Assembly (NCBI GenBank): GCA_003554915.1 | Contig: PWHM01000028.1 | Location: forward strand, 1 to 21,914 | Origin: Candidatus Nealsoniibacteriota bacterium | GTDB lineage: Bacteria; Patescibacteriota; Minisyncoccia; Minisyncoccales; PWPS01 | Length of the DNA stretch: 21,914 nucleotides | Direction of reading: 5' to 3' | Shown here: one piece after another, positions 6,939 to 14,022 of the stretch | How positions within the stretch are numbered: the first letter of the stretch is position 1 | Layout of the letters: each line of letters opens with the position of its first letter | Translations under genes and position numbers: made by a program | The notes under the pieces: generated by a model | Seen by the model: only the letters and a program-made list of their open reading frames with translations | Database searches by the model: none | Told to the model about the DNA's origin: nothing

Positions 6939-7886
6939 ATGAAAACAAGTATATTCAGCAGAATATTCGGCGCCATAGTTTTTGTTTCTTTCGTTGCTAT
7001 CACTTTGGTAACGATTCTTCATGTAAGAGAACACGTCAATGTTTTTGAAAACTCGATAGTAAGGGAAAAAACGACATTACTCAGTATTTTGAAAGAAATT
7101 TCGGAAGAGGAAGAAGATTTTGTTCCCGAAACGGTATTGAAGCAAGTCGGTGATTCTCCGGACATTCTTTTCTTTTGGGTTTTGAGGCCGGACGGAGAAA
7201 TATTTTTTGCCGATGACCCCGATTATAAAGGAATGACGGTTGAAGATGAGTTCATCGGAGTAAGCTCTATCCGTTTCAGGGAAGCTGATTATCGAGGAAG
7301 AAATATCAAAGTATTAGCGGGGCCGGTGGAAGGACTCGAAGAAGAAGAGTGGACCGCTGTGATGGGAGTCAGCATGGCGGGAGCAACCGCCTTTTTCATC
7401 CCCGCTTTTTCAAGGGCGGCGGTAATTTTTTCTCTCGCTGTTTTGGTATCCATATTCTTAGCTTTAAAACTTACGGAAAGAATAATAACCCCCTTACTCG
7501 ATTTGAGAAAAGCGATAAGAAAGATTACAAAAGGTGATTTGAGCTATAGAATAAATATACGAACCGGGGACGAAGTAGAAGAGATAGGAAAAGAATTTAA
7601 TTTGATGACCGAAAAATTAAAAGAAACTCGTGAGGAGCTCGAAGAAGCTAAGAAAATTTTGGAAATTAAGGTCAGGGCCAGAACCAAAGAACTGGAAGAG
7701 TTGGCGGAAAGCTTAGAAGACCAAGTGGAAGCGAGAACCGAAGAGCTGGAGAGAAAAGTTGAAGAACTGGAAAAATTTCATAAATTAACGGTCGGCAGAG
7801 AAAAAAAGATGATCAAGCTGAAAAAAGAAAATAAAAGACTTAAAAAGGAGATTGAAAAACTGAAAAAAGAAAATGAACAAAGCTAA
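6939..7886 (+). CDS. Membrane HAMP-domain signalling protein without a kinase domain
   Basis: A 315-residue protein with the topology of a sensor: membrane helix 1 (about residues 8-28), an extracytoplasmic domain of about 125 residues, membrane helix 2 (about 158-180), a HAMP domain (about 180-232, with ITPLLDLRKAIRKITKGDL and TGDEVEEIGKEFNLMTEKL), then a long coiled coil to the end. No HisKA, ATPase, methyl-accepting or cyclase domain follows. Near the end it carries EKFHKLTVGREKKMIKLK, a linker motif common in PAS/histidine kinases and repeated in the next gene. ATG 6939 is chosen over an upstream TTG at 6921 that overlaps the exonuclease gene. Its stop overlaps the PAS gene by 14 bases. 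Likely role: signal input to the kinase two genes downstream; ligand unknown. Confidence 0.85.
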   Translation: MKTSIFSRIFGAIVFVSFVAITLVTILHVREHVNVFENSIVREKTTLLSILKEISEEEEDFVPETVLKQVGDSPDILFFWVLRPDGEIFFADDPDYKGMTVEDEFIGVSSIRFREADYRGRNIKVLAGPVEGLEEEEWTAVMGVSMAGATAFFIPAFSRAAVIFSLAVLVSIFLALKLTERIITPLLDLRKAIRKITKGDLSYRINIRTGDEVEEIGKEFNLMTEKLKETREELEEAKKILEIKVRARTKELEELAESLEDQVEARTEELERKVEELEKFHKLTVGREKKMIKLKKENKRLKKEIEKLKKENEQS

Positions 7887-8412
7887 TTTTTTTAAAAAAA
7901 ATCTTGAAAGCTTTTTCTCTTTTTTGCCTGTAGCGATTTGTCTTATTGATTCGGAAGGAAGCTTGCTGGAAATAAATAAAAAAATGGAAGATCTTTCGGG
8001 GTACAAAAAACATGAACTCGTGGATTCTAAGTTGAGCAAGATATTCAAACAGGAGGAAGCTGAAGAGATAATGGATAAAGGGGTAAATGGCAGAGAGCTT
8101 TTTATTAAAGGGAATGAAAAGAAGTCTCCGGTAAATGTTTACAAAAAGACGATTCCTGGAGAGGATTTTTTCTTTCTTGCTTTTGTTGACTTGAGTCGAG
8201 CCAGAGAGATAAGAAGTGAGATGAAAGAAAAGGTGAAAGAAATAGAGAGATTCAACCGTTTAGCTACGGGGAGAGAATTAAGAATGGTTGAATTGAAAAG
8301 AGACAAAGAAAAGCTGAAAGAGAAAAATAAAAAACTTAAAAAAAATATAGAGAAACTGCGAAACGAGTTACACAACTTAAAAAAAGATGAACAACCGAGA
8401 GAAAGAAAATAA
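7873..8412 (+). CDS. Small soluble PAS-domain protein with C-terminal coiled coil
   Basis: A 179-residue protein without membrane segments. A PAS domain spans about residues 10-112 (PVAICLIDSEGSLLEINKKMEDLSGY is the start of the fold, the last strands are EDFFFLAFVDLSR), and a charged coiled coil runs from about 115 to 172. The coil includes IERFNRLATGRELRMVELK, matching the motif near the end of the preceding HAMP protein. No catalytic domain is present. It overlaps the HAMP gene by 14 bases and the histidine kinase gene by 26, so the three are almost surely co-translated. It may form mixed coiled coils with its neighbours, or be a detached sensor module; the PAS ligand cannot be told from sequence. 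Confidence 0.85.
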   Translation: MNKANFFKKNLESFFSFLPVAICLIDSEGSLLEINKKMEDLSGYKKHELVDSKLSKIFKQEEAEEIMDKGVNGRELFIKGNEKKSPVNVYKKTIPGEDFFFLAFVDLSRAREIRSEMKEKVKEIERFNRLATGRELRMVELKRDKEKLKEKNKKLKKNIEKLRNELHNLKKDEQPRERK

Positions 8413-9988
8413 TCAATACCGAAAATTTGAAAGCTTAAGTTCTTATAACGAAGAATTATCTTCGGTTTTTCCGATTCCCTACTGCCGGGTTAATTTCTTG
8501 GGGCGCATCTATGAAGTGAACAAGGCATTCCTTGAGCTTTCCGGTTATGATAACTTTGAATGTATCGGAACCGAAATTCAAGATATGTTTTTGGAAAAAA
8601 AGGAAATGGAAGATTTGGTTGAAAAGATTAAAACCGGAGAAGAAAAAAAGAAGAAAGATCTAACTTTTCTAACTAAAAATGAAGACCCGATTCCGGTAAA
8701 AGCTTGGGGAGTTAAATTGGAAAAAGAAGGACAACTGAAGGGAATTGTGTTTGCGTTTACCGAAGATTGGGAGAAAAGAAAAATAAAAAGGGAGATGAAA
8801 GCTAAGCTGGAAGAAAAAACGGAGAAGCTGCAAGAAAAGGCACGACAGATGGAAGATTCAAGATCCGCACTTCTCAATATACTGGAAGACGTAGATCAAT
8901 CCTACAAAAGAGCGGAGAGAGAAAGAATGAAAACTGCGGCTATTATTGAGAACTACATAGATGGAATGTTCTTTTTCAGCTCCGATAACAGTTTGAATAT
9001 AGTCAACCCGAAAGCGGAAGAGTTTTTTGATATTAAATCCAGAGATGTAAAGGGAAGGACGTTGAGTGATTTGGTTACCTTCCCCACTCTGAAACCCTTG
9101 ATAAAACTTATAACTGATGATGGAAAGAAGATAAAAGACATATTTAAGGAAGAGCTCCAGCTCGGAAAAGAAATATATCTTGAAGTCAGCACTACAAATA
9201 TTAAGGAGGGAGAAGAAAGTCTGGGAACTCTTGTCCACGTTCATGACATCAGTCGGGAAAAGAGAATAGAAAGAATTAAAAGTGAATTCGTTTCCGTAGC
9301 CGCCCATCAATTAAGAACTCCTCTTTCAGGGATTAAATGGACCTTGGGAATGTTTTTGGAAGAATCTTCGGAAAAGAAAGAAAAATTAGATGAAGAAGAA
9401 AAATATTTGATTGAAAAAGCCTATGAGTCGAATGAAAGAATGGTTTCTTTGGTGAACGATTTGCTTAATGTAAGCAGGATAGAGGAAGGAAGGTATGTTT
9501 ATGAGCCCCAAAAAACTGACATCCTGGAGGTTGTCAAACCGATTGCTGAGGAGTATGAAAAAATAATTAAGAAAAAAGATAATTTGGAATTTAAATTCAA
9601 CAAAGTGAAAGAAGAGTTTCCAAAAGTGGAAATTGATACGGAAAAGATAGGCATTGTCATTCAAAACTTTTTGGATAATGCTATAAAATATACTAATGAA
9701 GGAGAAATCATCCTTACGGTCAGTATGCCCGACGAAGAAAATATCAGAGTTTCGGTTCAAGATAGTGGTGTTGGCATTCCCGAAGAGCAACAAGGAAGAC
9801 TTTTTGATAAATTCTTTCGAGCGGAAAACGTAGCCGCCAAAGACGTAAGGGGGTCGGGATTGGGACTTTTTATTTCCAAAAATATAGTTGAAGCCCACGG
9901 CGGAGAGATTGATTTTGAGTCCACCGAAGGAGAGGGAAGTATTTTTTACTTCACATTACCTCTTGAAAGAAGGAAAAATGAAGATTAG
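8387..9988 (+). CDS. Cytoplasmic PAS-PAS sensor histidine kinase
   Basis: A 533-residue kinase without membrane segments. PAS 1 lies at about residues 20-130, followed by a coiled coil (about 130-185). PAS 2 is at about 185-290, and HisKA contains VAAHQLRTPLSGIKW with phospho-acceptor His307. The ATP-binding domain has an N box NFLDNAIKYT, G1 DSGVGIP, F box LFDKFFRAEN and G2 GSGLGLFISKNI. All kinase motifs are intact. Its start lies inside the end of the PAS gene. With no membrane part of its own, it probably takes its signal from the HAMP protein encoded two genes upstream. Likely phosphate receivers are the two CheY-like proteins directly downstream, though these have a separate promoter at 10001. 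Confidence 0.95.
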   Translation: MNNREKENNQYRKFESLSSYNEELSSVFPIPYCRVNFLGRIYEVNKAFLELSGYDNFECIGTEIQDMFLEKKEMEDLVEKIKTGEEKKKKDLTFLTKNEDPIPVKAWGVKLEKEGQLKGIVFAFTEDWEKRKIKREMKAKLEEKTEKLQEKARQMEDSRSALLNILEDVDQSYKRAERERMKTAAIIENYIDGMFFFSSDNSLNIVNPKAEEFFDIKSRDVKGRTLSDLVTFPTLKPLIKLITDDGKKIKDIFKEELQLGKEIYLEVSTTNIKEGEESLGTLVHVHDISREKRIERIKSEFVSVAAHQLRTPLSGIKWTLGMFLEESSEKKEKLDEEEKYLIEKAYESNERMVSLVNDLLNVSRIEEGRYVYEPQKTDILEVVKPIAEEYEKIIKKKDNLEFKFNKVKEEFPKVEIDTEKIGIVIQNFLDNAIKYTNEGEIILTVSMPDEENIRVSVQDSGVGIPEEQQGRLFDKFFRAENVAAKDVRGSGLGLFISKNIVEAHGGEIDFESTEGEGSIFYFTLPLERRKNED

Positions 9989-10000
9989 TTCTTTTTGGGT

Positions 10001-10029
10001 TTGACAATCTCGTTCAATCGATTTAAAAT
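10001..10029 (+). promoter_or_regulatory. Promoter for the response regulator-fpg-holA operon
   Basis: A consensus -35 TTGACA (10001-10006), a 17-base spacer and -10 TAAAAT (10024-10029) lie in the 77-base gap after the kinase gene. The expected start is near 10036, giving a leader of about 30 bases before the first receiver gene. It allows the receivers and repair genes to be expressed apart from the kinase. Confidence 0.8.
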
Positions 10030-10065
10030 TGGAGTAGGAGCATCGAAAATAAATATTTAAGAGAT

Positions 10066-10446
10066 ATGAAAAAGGTATTGATAATTGAAGATGAAAAGAT
10101 GGTCCGTAATTTAATGAAGAAGAAACTACTGGAAAGAGGCTATGAGGTTGAAATTGCTGAAAACGGAAAGATCGGCGTAGAAAAGATTAAAGAGTTCGGT
10201 CCGGACCTTATTCTTCTTGACATAATAATGCCCGAGATGAACGGTTTCGAAGTTTTAAGAGCTATGGAAGAGGAAGGTCTGTCCGAAATCCCGGTCATAA
10301 TAATTTCCAATTCGGGTCAGCCCGTTGAGATTGACAAAGTAAAGGAGTTCGGTGTAGAAGATTGGATCATTAAAACCGATTTCGACCCCAAAGAGGTGAT
10401 TAATAAGGTGATCTCCGAAATAGGAGAACCGAAAAATAATAATTAA
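10066..10446 (+). CDS. Single-domain (CheY-like) response regulator 1
   Basis: A 126-residue receiver with no output domain. It has the acidic pocket EDE (residues 8-10), phospho-acceptor Asp52 in LILLDIIMPEMNG, the switch Ser in VIIISNSGQ, and the conserved Lys in WIIKTDF. It is the first gene after the promoter at 10001 and is followed after 15 bases by a second receiver of the same type. The nearest kinase is the PAS-PAS kinase just upstream, a probable partner. Lacking a DNA-binding or enzyme domain, it must act by protein contact or as a phosphate relay/sink. Confidence 0.93.
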   Translation: MKKVLIIEDEKMVRNLMKKKLLERGYEVEIAENGKIGVEKIKEFGPDLILLDIIMPEMNGFEVLRAMEEEGLSEIPVIIISNSGQPVEIDKVKEFGVEDWIIKTDFDPKEVINKVISEIGEPKNNN

Positions 10447-10461
10447 AAGCAATATAATAAC

Positions 10462-10827
10462 ATGTCAAAAATATTAGTCGTGGAAGATGACAAATTCTTA
10501 CGAGAAATGGTGACCAGAAAACTGAACAAGGAAGGTTATGACGTTTCTCAGGCGGTAGACGGGGAAGAGGGCTTGCAAAGAATGGAAGAGATTGAGCCCG
10601 ATTTGGTGCTCTTGGATCTTATTATGCCCAATATGGGAGGGTTTGAGTTTTTGGAGAAAATTCAAGACAAGCCCAAGATGAGCGAGGTACCGATCGTTAT
10701 TCTTTCCAACTTGGGACAAAAATCGGAAGTTGAAAAAGGGCTGGATTTGGGAGCGGAAGATTTTCTTATTAAAGCTCATTTTACTCCTAAGGAGATAATT
10801 AAAAAGGTAAAGGAAGTTTTGGAATAA
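10462..10827 (+). CDS. Single-domain (CheY-like) response regulator 2
   Basis: A 121-residue receiver with acidic residues EDD (8-10), phospho-acceptor Asp52 in LVLLDLIMPNMGG, switch Ser in IVILSNLGQ and conserved Lys in FLIKAHF. Alignment by eye to the preceding receiver is nearly gap-free, so the two are paralogues, probably from a tandem duplication that has since diverged. No output domain is present. There is no Shine-Dalgarno site in the 15-base gap from receiver 1. fpg begins 21 bases after its stop, tying this signalling pair to DNA repair genes on one transcript, which may be no more than genome compaction. Confidence 0.93.
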   Translation: MSKILVVEDDKFLREMVTRKLNKEGYDVSQAVDGEEGLQRMEEIEPDLVLLDLIMPNMGGFEFLEKIQDKPKMSEVPIVILSNLGQKSEVEKGLDLGAEDFLIKAHFTPKEIIKKVKEVLE

Positions 10828-10848
10828 CGAAGTTAATTTTCAACTGAT

Positions 10849-11727
10849 ATGCCAGAACTTCCGGAAGTTGAATCAAGTGTTTCTTATCTTAAAACGAAGG
10901 TCCCGGGAAGGGCCTTCGTTGACGTATGGACCGATACTCCCAAAATGGGAGTTTCCAAAGGAAGCTTGAATAAATCTTTCGATCAGCTTGTAAAGGGAAA
11001 AGAGATCAGGGATGTGGCCAGAAGAGCCAAAAATGTAATTTTTGATTTGAGCGGCAAATTGTCTCTTCTTGTCCATTATAAAATGACCGGCCATCTTTTA
11101 TACGGAAAATGGAAAAGAAAAGCCGGGCAGTGGGTTTCAGAAATTCCCGGACCCCTTAAAGAGGATAAAATGAACAAATATATTCACTTTTTGTTTTTTC
11201 TGGACAACGGAAAGCAGATCGCTTTTTCCGATTTGAGAAAATTCGGAAAAATAGAGCTTTGGAAAACCGACGAACTGAAAAATAAACTCTCTAACTTGGG
11301 TCCCGAACCTTTGTCTCAAAACTTTACCGCCGACCGGTTAAAGGAAATGGTTCAAGGGAGGAAAAAGATGATTAAGCCGCTTATAATGGATCAAAAGTTT
11401 TTATCCGGGGTGGGAAATATTTATGCCTCCGATGCTTTGTGGTTGGCCGGAATTCATCCGGAAAGAAAAGCCGATAAACTTTCAGAAAAAGAGATTAAAA
11501 GGCTTTATAAAGCAATAAAGAAGGTCTTAGTGGAGGGAATTGAAAACAACGGAGACAGCATGGTTGATTTTCGGCTCCCCGACGGGAATAAGGGTAATTA
11601 TCAAAACAAGCAAAAAGTGTATAATAAAGAAGGAGAAAAATGCTCGCGATGCAAGTCAGAAGTAATTAAAAAGATAAAAGTCGGTGGCAGAGGAACCTAT
11701 CTTTGCCCCGATTGTCAAAGTGCATGA
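10849..11727 (+). CDS. mutM: Formamidopyrimidine-DNA glycosylase (Fpg/MutM)
   Basis: A 292-residue base-excision repair enzyme that removes 8-oxoguanine and formamidopyrimidines and cuts the abasic site. The N-terminus MPELPEVE provides the catalytic Pro2 and Glu3. Other family residues are the beta-elimination Lys in RRAKNVIFD, the intercalating Met in HYKMTG, the DNA-binding DLRKFG, the helix-two-turn-helix GVGNIYASDALWLAGIHP, and a C4 zinc finger (CSRC ... CPDC) with Arg in GRGTYLC. Length is slightly above the usual 270. It overlaps holA by four bases (ATGA). No Shine-Dalgarno site precedes it. All catalytic parts are present. Confidence 0.97.
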   Translation: MPELPEVESSVSYLKTKVPGRAFVDVWTDTPKMGVSKGSLNKSFDQLVKGKEIRDVARRAKNVIFDLSGKLSLLVHYKMTGHLLYGKWKRKAGQWVSEIPGPLKEDKMNKYIHFLFFLDNGKQIAFSDLRKFGKIELWKTDELKNKLSNLGPEPLSQNFTADRLKEMVQGRKKMIKPLIMDQKFLSGVGNIYASDALWLAGIHPERKADKLSEKEIKRLYKAIKKVLVEGIENNGDSMVDFRLPDGNKGNYQNKQKVYNKEGEKCSRCKSEVIKKIKVGGRGTYLCPDCQSA

Positions 11728-12659
11728 TAATAGTTCTACACGGGTCCGACGAGTACAGGTCGGATCAAAAATTAAAGGAGATAATTGCCGGCTACAAAAA
11801 GAAAAATAAGAGCGGGCTGAATTTAATTTATTTGGAAAAGAATCCCACTTTTGAAGATCTGAAGGACGAAAGCAGACAATTGGGCATGTTTGAGGAAAAA
11901 AGATTGATTGTGGGGAAAGAGGTTTTGAATAAAAAAATTAAAAAAAAGATAATCGATAATCTGGAAAAGTTGGCGGACTCCGAAAATATATTAATTTTAA
12001 AAGAAGATGAAAAAATAAAAGGAAAATTTTCCAAGGAAATAGAAAAACTATCGAAAAGGAAAGGAATGATAAAGGAGTATGAAAAACTGAAGGGGAGACA
12101 GTTGAAATCCTGGTACAAGAAGGAGATTTCAAAATTTAACGTAAAAATTACAAGCCAAGCATTGTCGAAGCTGGTTAATTTTATAGGTAACGATCTTTGG
12201 AGGGCAAAGAACGAAGTTTCCAAATTAGCCACCATGAAAGATAGAGAGAAAATAGAAGTGAAGGACGTAGTTGATTATATTCGTCCGGAGATAGAGACCG
12301 ACATATTCAAAACCGTGGACGCCTTGGGGGCGGCTAAGAAAGACAAGGCGGTGGAATTGATCGAGAAACATTTGAAAGACGGTGACTCCCCTTTCTATCT
12401 AATTTCGATGATCAATTATCAGGTCAGAAATCTATTGACTTTGAAGGAGCTTCAAAAGCAAGATGCTTCTTATAATGAAATAAAAAGAAAAAGCAAATTA
12501 AATCCGTTCGTAATTAAAAAAACAAAAGCACAGGCTAAAAACTTTAATTTTGATAAGCTAAAAAAAATCCACCGAAATCTATTTGCGGTGGATCTGAGTG
12601 TTAAATCGGGAGAAATGAGTCCGGAAACGGCACTTACTCTTATTATTTCTCAGTTTTAG
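11724..12659 (+). CDS. holA: DNA polymerase III subunit delta (HolA)
   Basis: A 311-residue clamp-loader subunit that opens the sliding clamp. The N-terminus MIIVLHGSDEYRSDQKLKEI is the usual HolA beginning, where the degenerate nucleotide-binding fold starts. The middle has LSKLVNFIGNDLWRAKNEVSKLA, a conserved HolA segment, and the C-terminal collar domain includes DIFKTVDALGAAKKDKAVELIEKHL and LISMINYQVRNLLTLKEL. ATG 11724 overlaps the fpg stop (ATGA); an in-frame codon at 11703 lies in fpg and gives an unlikely extension. The 3' end overlaps the convergent rpsT gene by 17 bases, so the two transcripts must be complementary at their ends. Confidence 0.93.
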   Translation: MIIVLHGSDEYRSDQKLKEIIAGYKKKNKSGLNLIYLEKNPTFEDLKDESRQLGMFEEKRLIVGKEVLNKKIKKKIIDNLEKLADSENILILKEDEKIKGKFSKEIEKLSKRKGMIKEYEKLKGRQLKSWYKKEISKFNVKITSQALSKLVNFIGNDLWRAKNEVSKLATMKDREKIEVKDVVDYIRPEIETDIFKTVDALGAAKKDKAVELIEKHLKDGDSPFYLISMINYQVRNLLTLKELQKQDASYNEIKRKSKLNPFVIKKTKAQAKNFNFDKLKKIHRNLFAVDLSVKSGEMSPETALTLIISQF

Positions 12660-12915
12660 CTCTGTTTACCAGTTTAGTGAGCCGAGATTTCTTTCTATCG
12701 GCGTTCTTTTTCTTAATCACCCCTTTTCTGGCGGCTTTGTCTATCGCTTTGTAGGTTTCGGGGAGTTTTTCTTCCGCCTTTTTTAATTTTCCCTCTTCCA
12801 CCAAGTCACGAATTTCTTTCATTGATTCTTTCATTCTTTTTTTGAAAGTTTTGTTTTCTTCTTTTCTCTTTTTATTTTGCCTGAGTCTTTTTTTGGCTGA
12901 TTCGGTTATTGGCAT
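12643..12915 (-). CDS. rpsT: 30S ribosomal protein S20
   Basis: A 90-residue, very basic, helical protein. The N-terminus MPITESAKKRLRQNKKRK and the C-terminal AARKGVIKKKNADRKKSRL match the S20 family, which binds 16S rRNA at the base of the small subunit. Length is normal. It stands alone on the minus strand with its own promoter at 12944-12971 and a leader of about 20 bases with no Shine-Dalgarno site. The stop lies inside the end of the convergent holA gene. Confidence 0.95.
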   Translation of the reverse strand: MPITESAKKRLRQNKKRKEENKTFKKRMKESMKEIRDLVEEGKLKKAEEKLPETYKAIDKAARKGVIKKKNADRKKSRLTKLVNRAKTEK

Positions 12916-12943
12916 ATGTATAAATTTGATTTCTTGCTTAACT

Positions 12944-12971
12944 ATTATACTTGAAAGTCATCGATAGTCAA
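12944..12971 (-). promoter_or_regulatory. Promoter of rpsT
   Basis: On the minus strand: -35 TTGACT (12971-12966), a 16-base spacer and -10 TATAAT (12949-12944). The expected start is near 12937, 20-25 bases before the rpsT ATG. The palindromic repeat block starts nine bases upstream of the -35. Confidence 0.85.
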
Positions 12972-12979
12972 ATGCGCTC

Positions 12980-13059
12980 GATACCCTTTTCGTAAGAACC
13001 GAAGCTCAAAATCCCCTGCCTACCGGCAGGCGGGCGAGAGTCCCCTCAAAGAGGGTATC
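12980..13059. repeat. 80-base imperfect palindrome with internal hairpins
   Basis: The outer arms GATACCCTTTT (12980-12990) and AAAGAGGGTATC (13048-13059) pair over 11 positions with one G-T. Inside lies CCTGCC-TACC-GGCAGG (13015-13030) and a competing small hairpin CCCTC-AAA-GAGGG (13043-13055). A relative of the GCCTACCGGCAGGC core occurs again near 18596-18613. The 487-base stretch 12972-13458 contains no gene and consists largely of elements like this one. Confidence 0.6.
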
Positions 13060-13074
13060 TTCGCTCTCACAACC

Positions 13075-13111
13075 GTCATTCTGAGGGAGTGAAACGACCG
13101 AAGAATCTGAC
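13075..13111. repeat. GTCATTCTGA...GAAGAATC hairpin repeat, copy 1
   Basis: Outer stem ATTCT/AGAAT, then opposed GA and GA (a tandem G-A mismatch), then an inner stem GG/CC with an 11-base loop. Flanking GTCA and TGAC can also pair. Copies 2 (13119) and 3 (18534) have the same plan with different inner stems. Confidence 0.7.
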
Positions 13112-13118
13112 ACGTAGG

Positions 13119-13145
13119 GTCATCCTGAACGCAGTGAAGAATCTC
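13119..13145. repeat. GTCATTCTGA...GAAGAATC hairpin repeat, copy 2
   Basis: Same plan as the copy at 13075 with ATCCT/AGAAT outside (one mismatch), tandem G-A, and inner stem AC/GT around the loop GCA. It follows copy 1 in the same orientation after seven bases. Confidence 0.65.
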
Positions 13146-13174
13146 TTAGTAGTAATGGTAAATAACTATTTATC

Positions 13175-13246
13175 GTCATTCCCGGCTTGACCGGGAATCT
13201 CTTCAGAAAACGCCTTACAAAAAGAGCGATCGGAGTCGGGAATGAC
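13175..13246. repeat. 72-base inverted repeat with dRS3-like core
   Basis: Termini GTCATTCCCG (13175-13184) and CGGGAATGAC (13237-13246) are perfect inverted repeats, extendable inward with wobble pairs. The left arm holds its own perfect hairpin TTCCCGG-CTTGA-CCGGGAA (13179-13197). ATTCCC-N9-GGGAAT resembles the neisserial dRS3 plan (ATTCCC-N8-GGGAAT), but relatedness is not shown. No transposase is present; size and ends fit a MITE-like or REP-like element. Confidence 0.65.
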
Positions 13247-13282
13247 AGTTAGGTGTAGAGACCCCCGGCTTTCACGGAAAAA

Positions 13283-13303
13283 CTGCCACTTGGCGGGTTT
13301 TTT
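13283..13303 (+). terminator. Terminator-like hairpin in the repeat block
   Basis: CTGCC (13283-13287), loop ACTT, GGCGG (13292-13296) and a run of six T (13298-13303), with A residues before the stem opposite the T run. No plus-strand gene ends nearby (holA ends 620 bases earlier), so it may close an unannotated transcript or belong to a repeat. Confidence 0.4.
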
Positions 13304-13326
13304 GATTTTATTCCCTCACTTTCCCC

Positions 13327-13364
13327 ACCCCATTTTCACGCCCCAGGGGCGTTAAAATAGGGGT
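13327..13364. repeat. Long hairpin (perfect 6-base core, about 16 pairs)
   Basis: CCCC, A, TTTT, then ACGCCC (13338-13343), loop CAG, GGGCGT (13347-13352), then AAAA, T, GGGG (to 13363). It pairs over about 16 positions with one mismatch and one bulge. It lies between the terminator-like hairpin and the heptamer repeats, upstream of ruvA. Confidence 0.6.
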
Positions 13365-13389
13365 AAAACAGCATTGATTATCGATAAAA

Positions 13390-13424
13390 GATTACCGATT
13401 ACGGATTATGGATTATGGATTAAT
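13390..13424 (+). repeat. Five tandem heptamers GATTAYN upstream of ruvA
   Basis: The units read GATTACC, GATTACG, GATTATG, GATTATG, GATTAAT without spacers. A three-unit version (GATTACG, GATTATC, GATTAAT) is at 20305-20325. Each array ends 34-35 bases upstream of a TATAAT box next to a gene start. Confidence 0.75.
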
Positions 13425-13458
13425 GATCAAAGCCCTTTTTTTTATCGTGTTTATTTAC

Positions 13459-13464
13459 TATAAT
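13459..13464 (+). promoter_or_regulatory. Probable -10 box of the ruvA operon (leaderless-type spacing)
   Basis: A perfect TATAAT ends nine bases before the ruvA ATG, so transcription should begin at or within a few bases of the start codon. The -35 region is a T run (about 13436-13442) with no clear consensus. No Shine-Dalgarno site exists. Confidence 0.55.
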
Positions 13465-13473
13465 TAGTCCACT

Positions 13474-14022
13474 ATGATTTATTATTTGGATGGAAAAATA
13501 ACCATAAAAGGGAAAGACTTTGTAGTAATCGACGTCGACGGAGTCGGCAGGAAAGTATACATGTCTTCCGACGCGATTGAAAGCCTGCCCGCGGAAAGGG
13601 AAAGCTTTAAGCTTTTCTGTTACCTGAACATAGGGAGAAATTCGGAAAAGCTCTACGGCTTTCCAAGTAGAGAGAATTTGGAGTTTTTTGAAAGCTTGAT
13701 CAACTTGTCCGGAATAGGACCGAAAACCGCTCTTCAGGTTGCCTCCATAGCTCCGATGGACGAAATGAAAAAAGCCATAAAAAATGACAACGAAGAGATT
13801 CTGGATAAGATATTCGACATAGGTAAAAAGAGGGGTCAAAGAGTAATCTTCGAGCTTTCCAGAAGAATAAAAGAAAAACCGGAAGAGGACGGAGCGGTTC
13901 AAACGCTGACTTCTTTGGGTTTTTCCAAAAGGGATGCCGGTGCGGCTCTGAAGGGCGTTTCAAAAGAAAAGTCGGTTGACGAGCGGGTAAAAGAAGCCTT
14001 GAAACTACTTGACAATGGTTAA
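13474..14022 (+). CDS. ruvA: Holliday junction branch-migration protein RuvA
   Basis: A 182-residue junction-binding protein that loads RuvB onto Holliday junctions. The N-terminal OB fold begins MIYYLDGKITIKGKDFVVIDVDGVG. Two helix-hairpin-helix motifs follow: LINLSGIGPKTALQVAS (about residues 77-93) is canonical, while the second, IFDIGKKRGQRVIFEL, has RGQ where most RuvA have TAE. The C-terminal domain III, which binds RuvB, has LTSLGFSKRDAGAAL. No ruvB or ruvC is in the window. First gene of an operon with the MurE-like ligase, which it overlaps by eight bases. Confidence 0.94.
   Translation: MIYYLDGKITIKGKDFVVIDVDGVGRKVYMSSDAIESLPAERESFKLFCYLNIGRNSEKLYGFPSRENLEFFESLINLSGIGPKTALQVASIAPMDEMKKAIKNDNEEILDKIFDIGKKRGQRVIFELSRRIKEKPEEDGAVQTLTSLGFSKRDAGAALKGVSKEKSVDERVKEALKLLDNG

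Noticed and set aside
13390..13424. CRISPR array
   Set aside because: The heptamers are contiguous with no spacers, and no cas gene is present.
13420..13902. Minus-strand ORF opposite ruvA
   Set aside because: Shadow of a well-supported gene with no promoter or homology.
14009..14014. TTG start for the MurE-like ligase
   Set aside because: An ATG two codons later is more likely; the difference is two residues.
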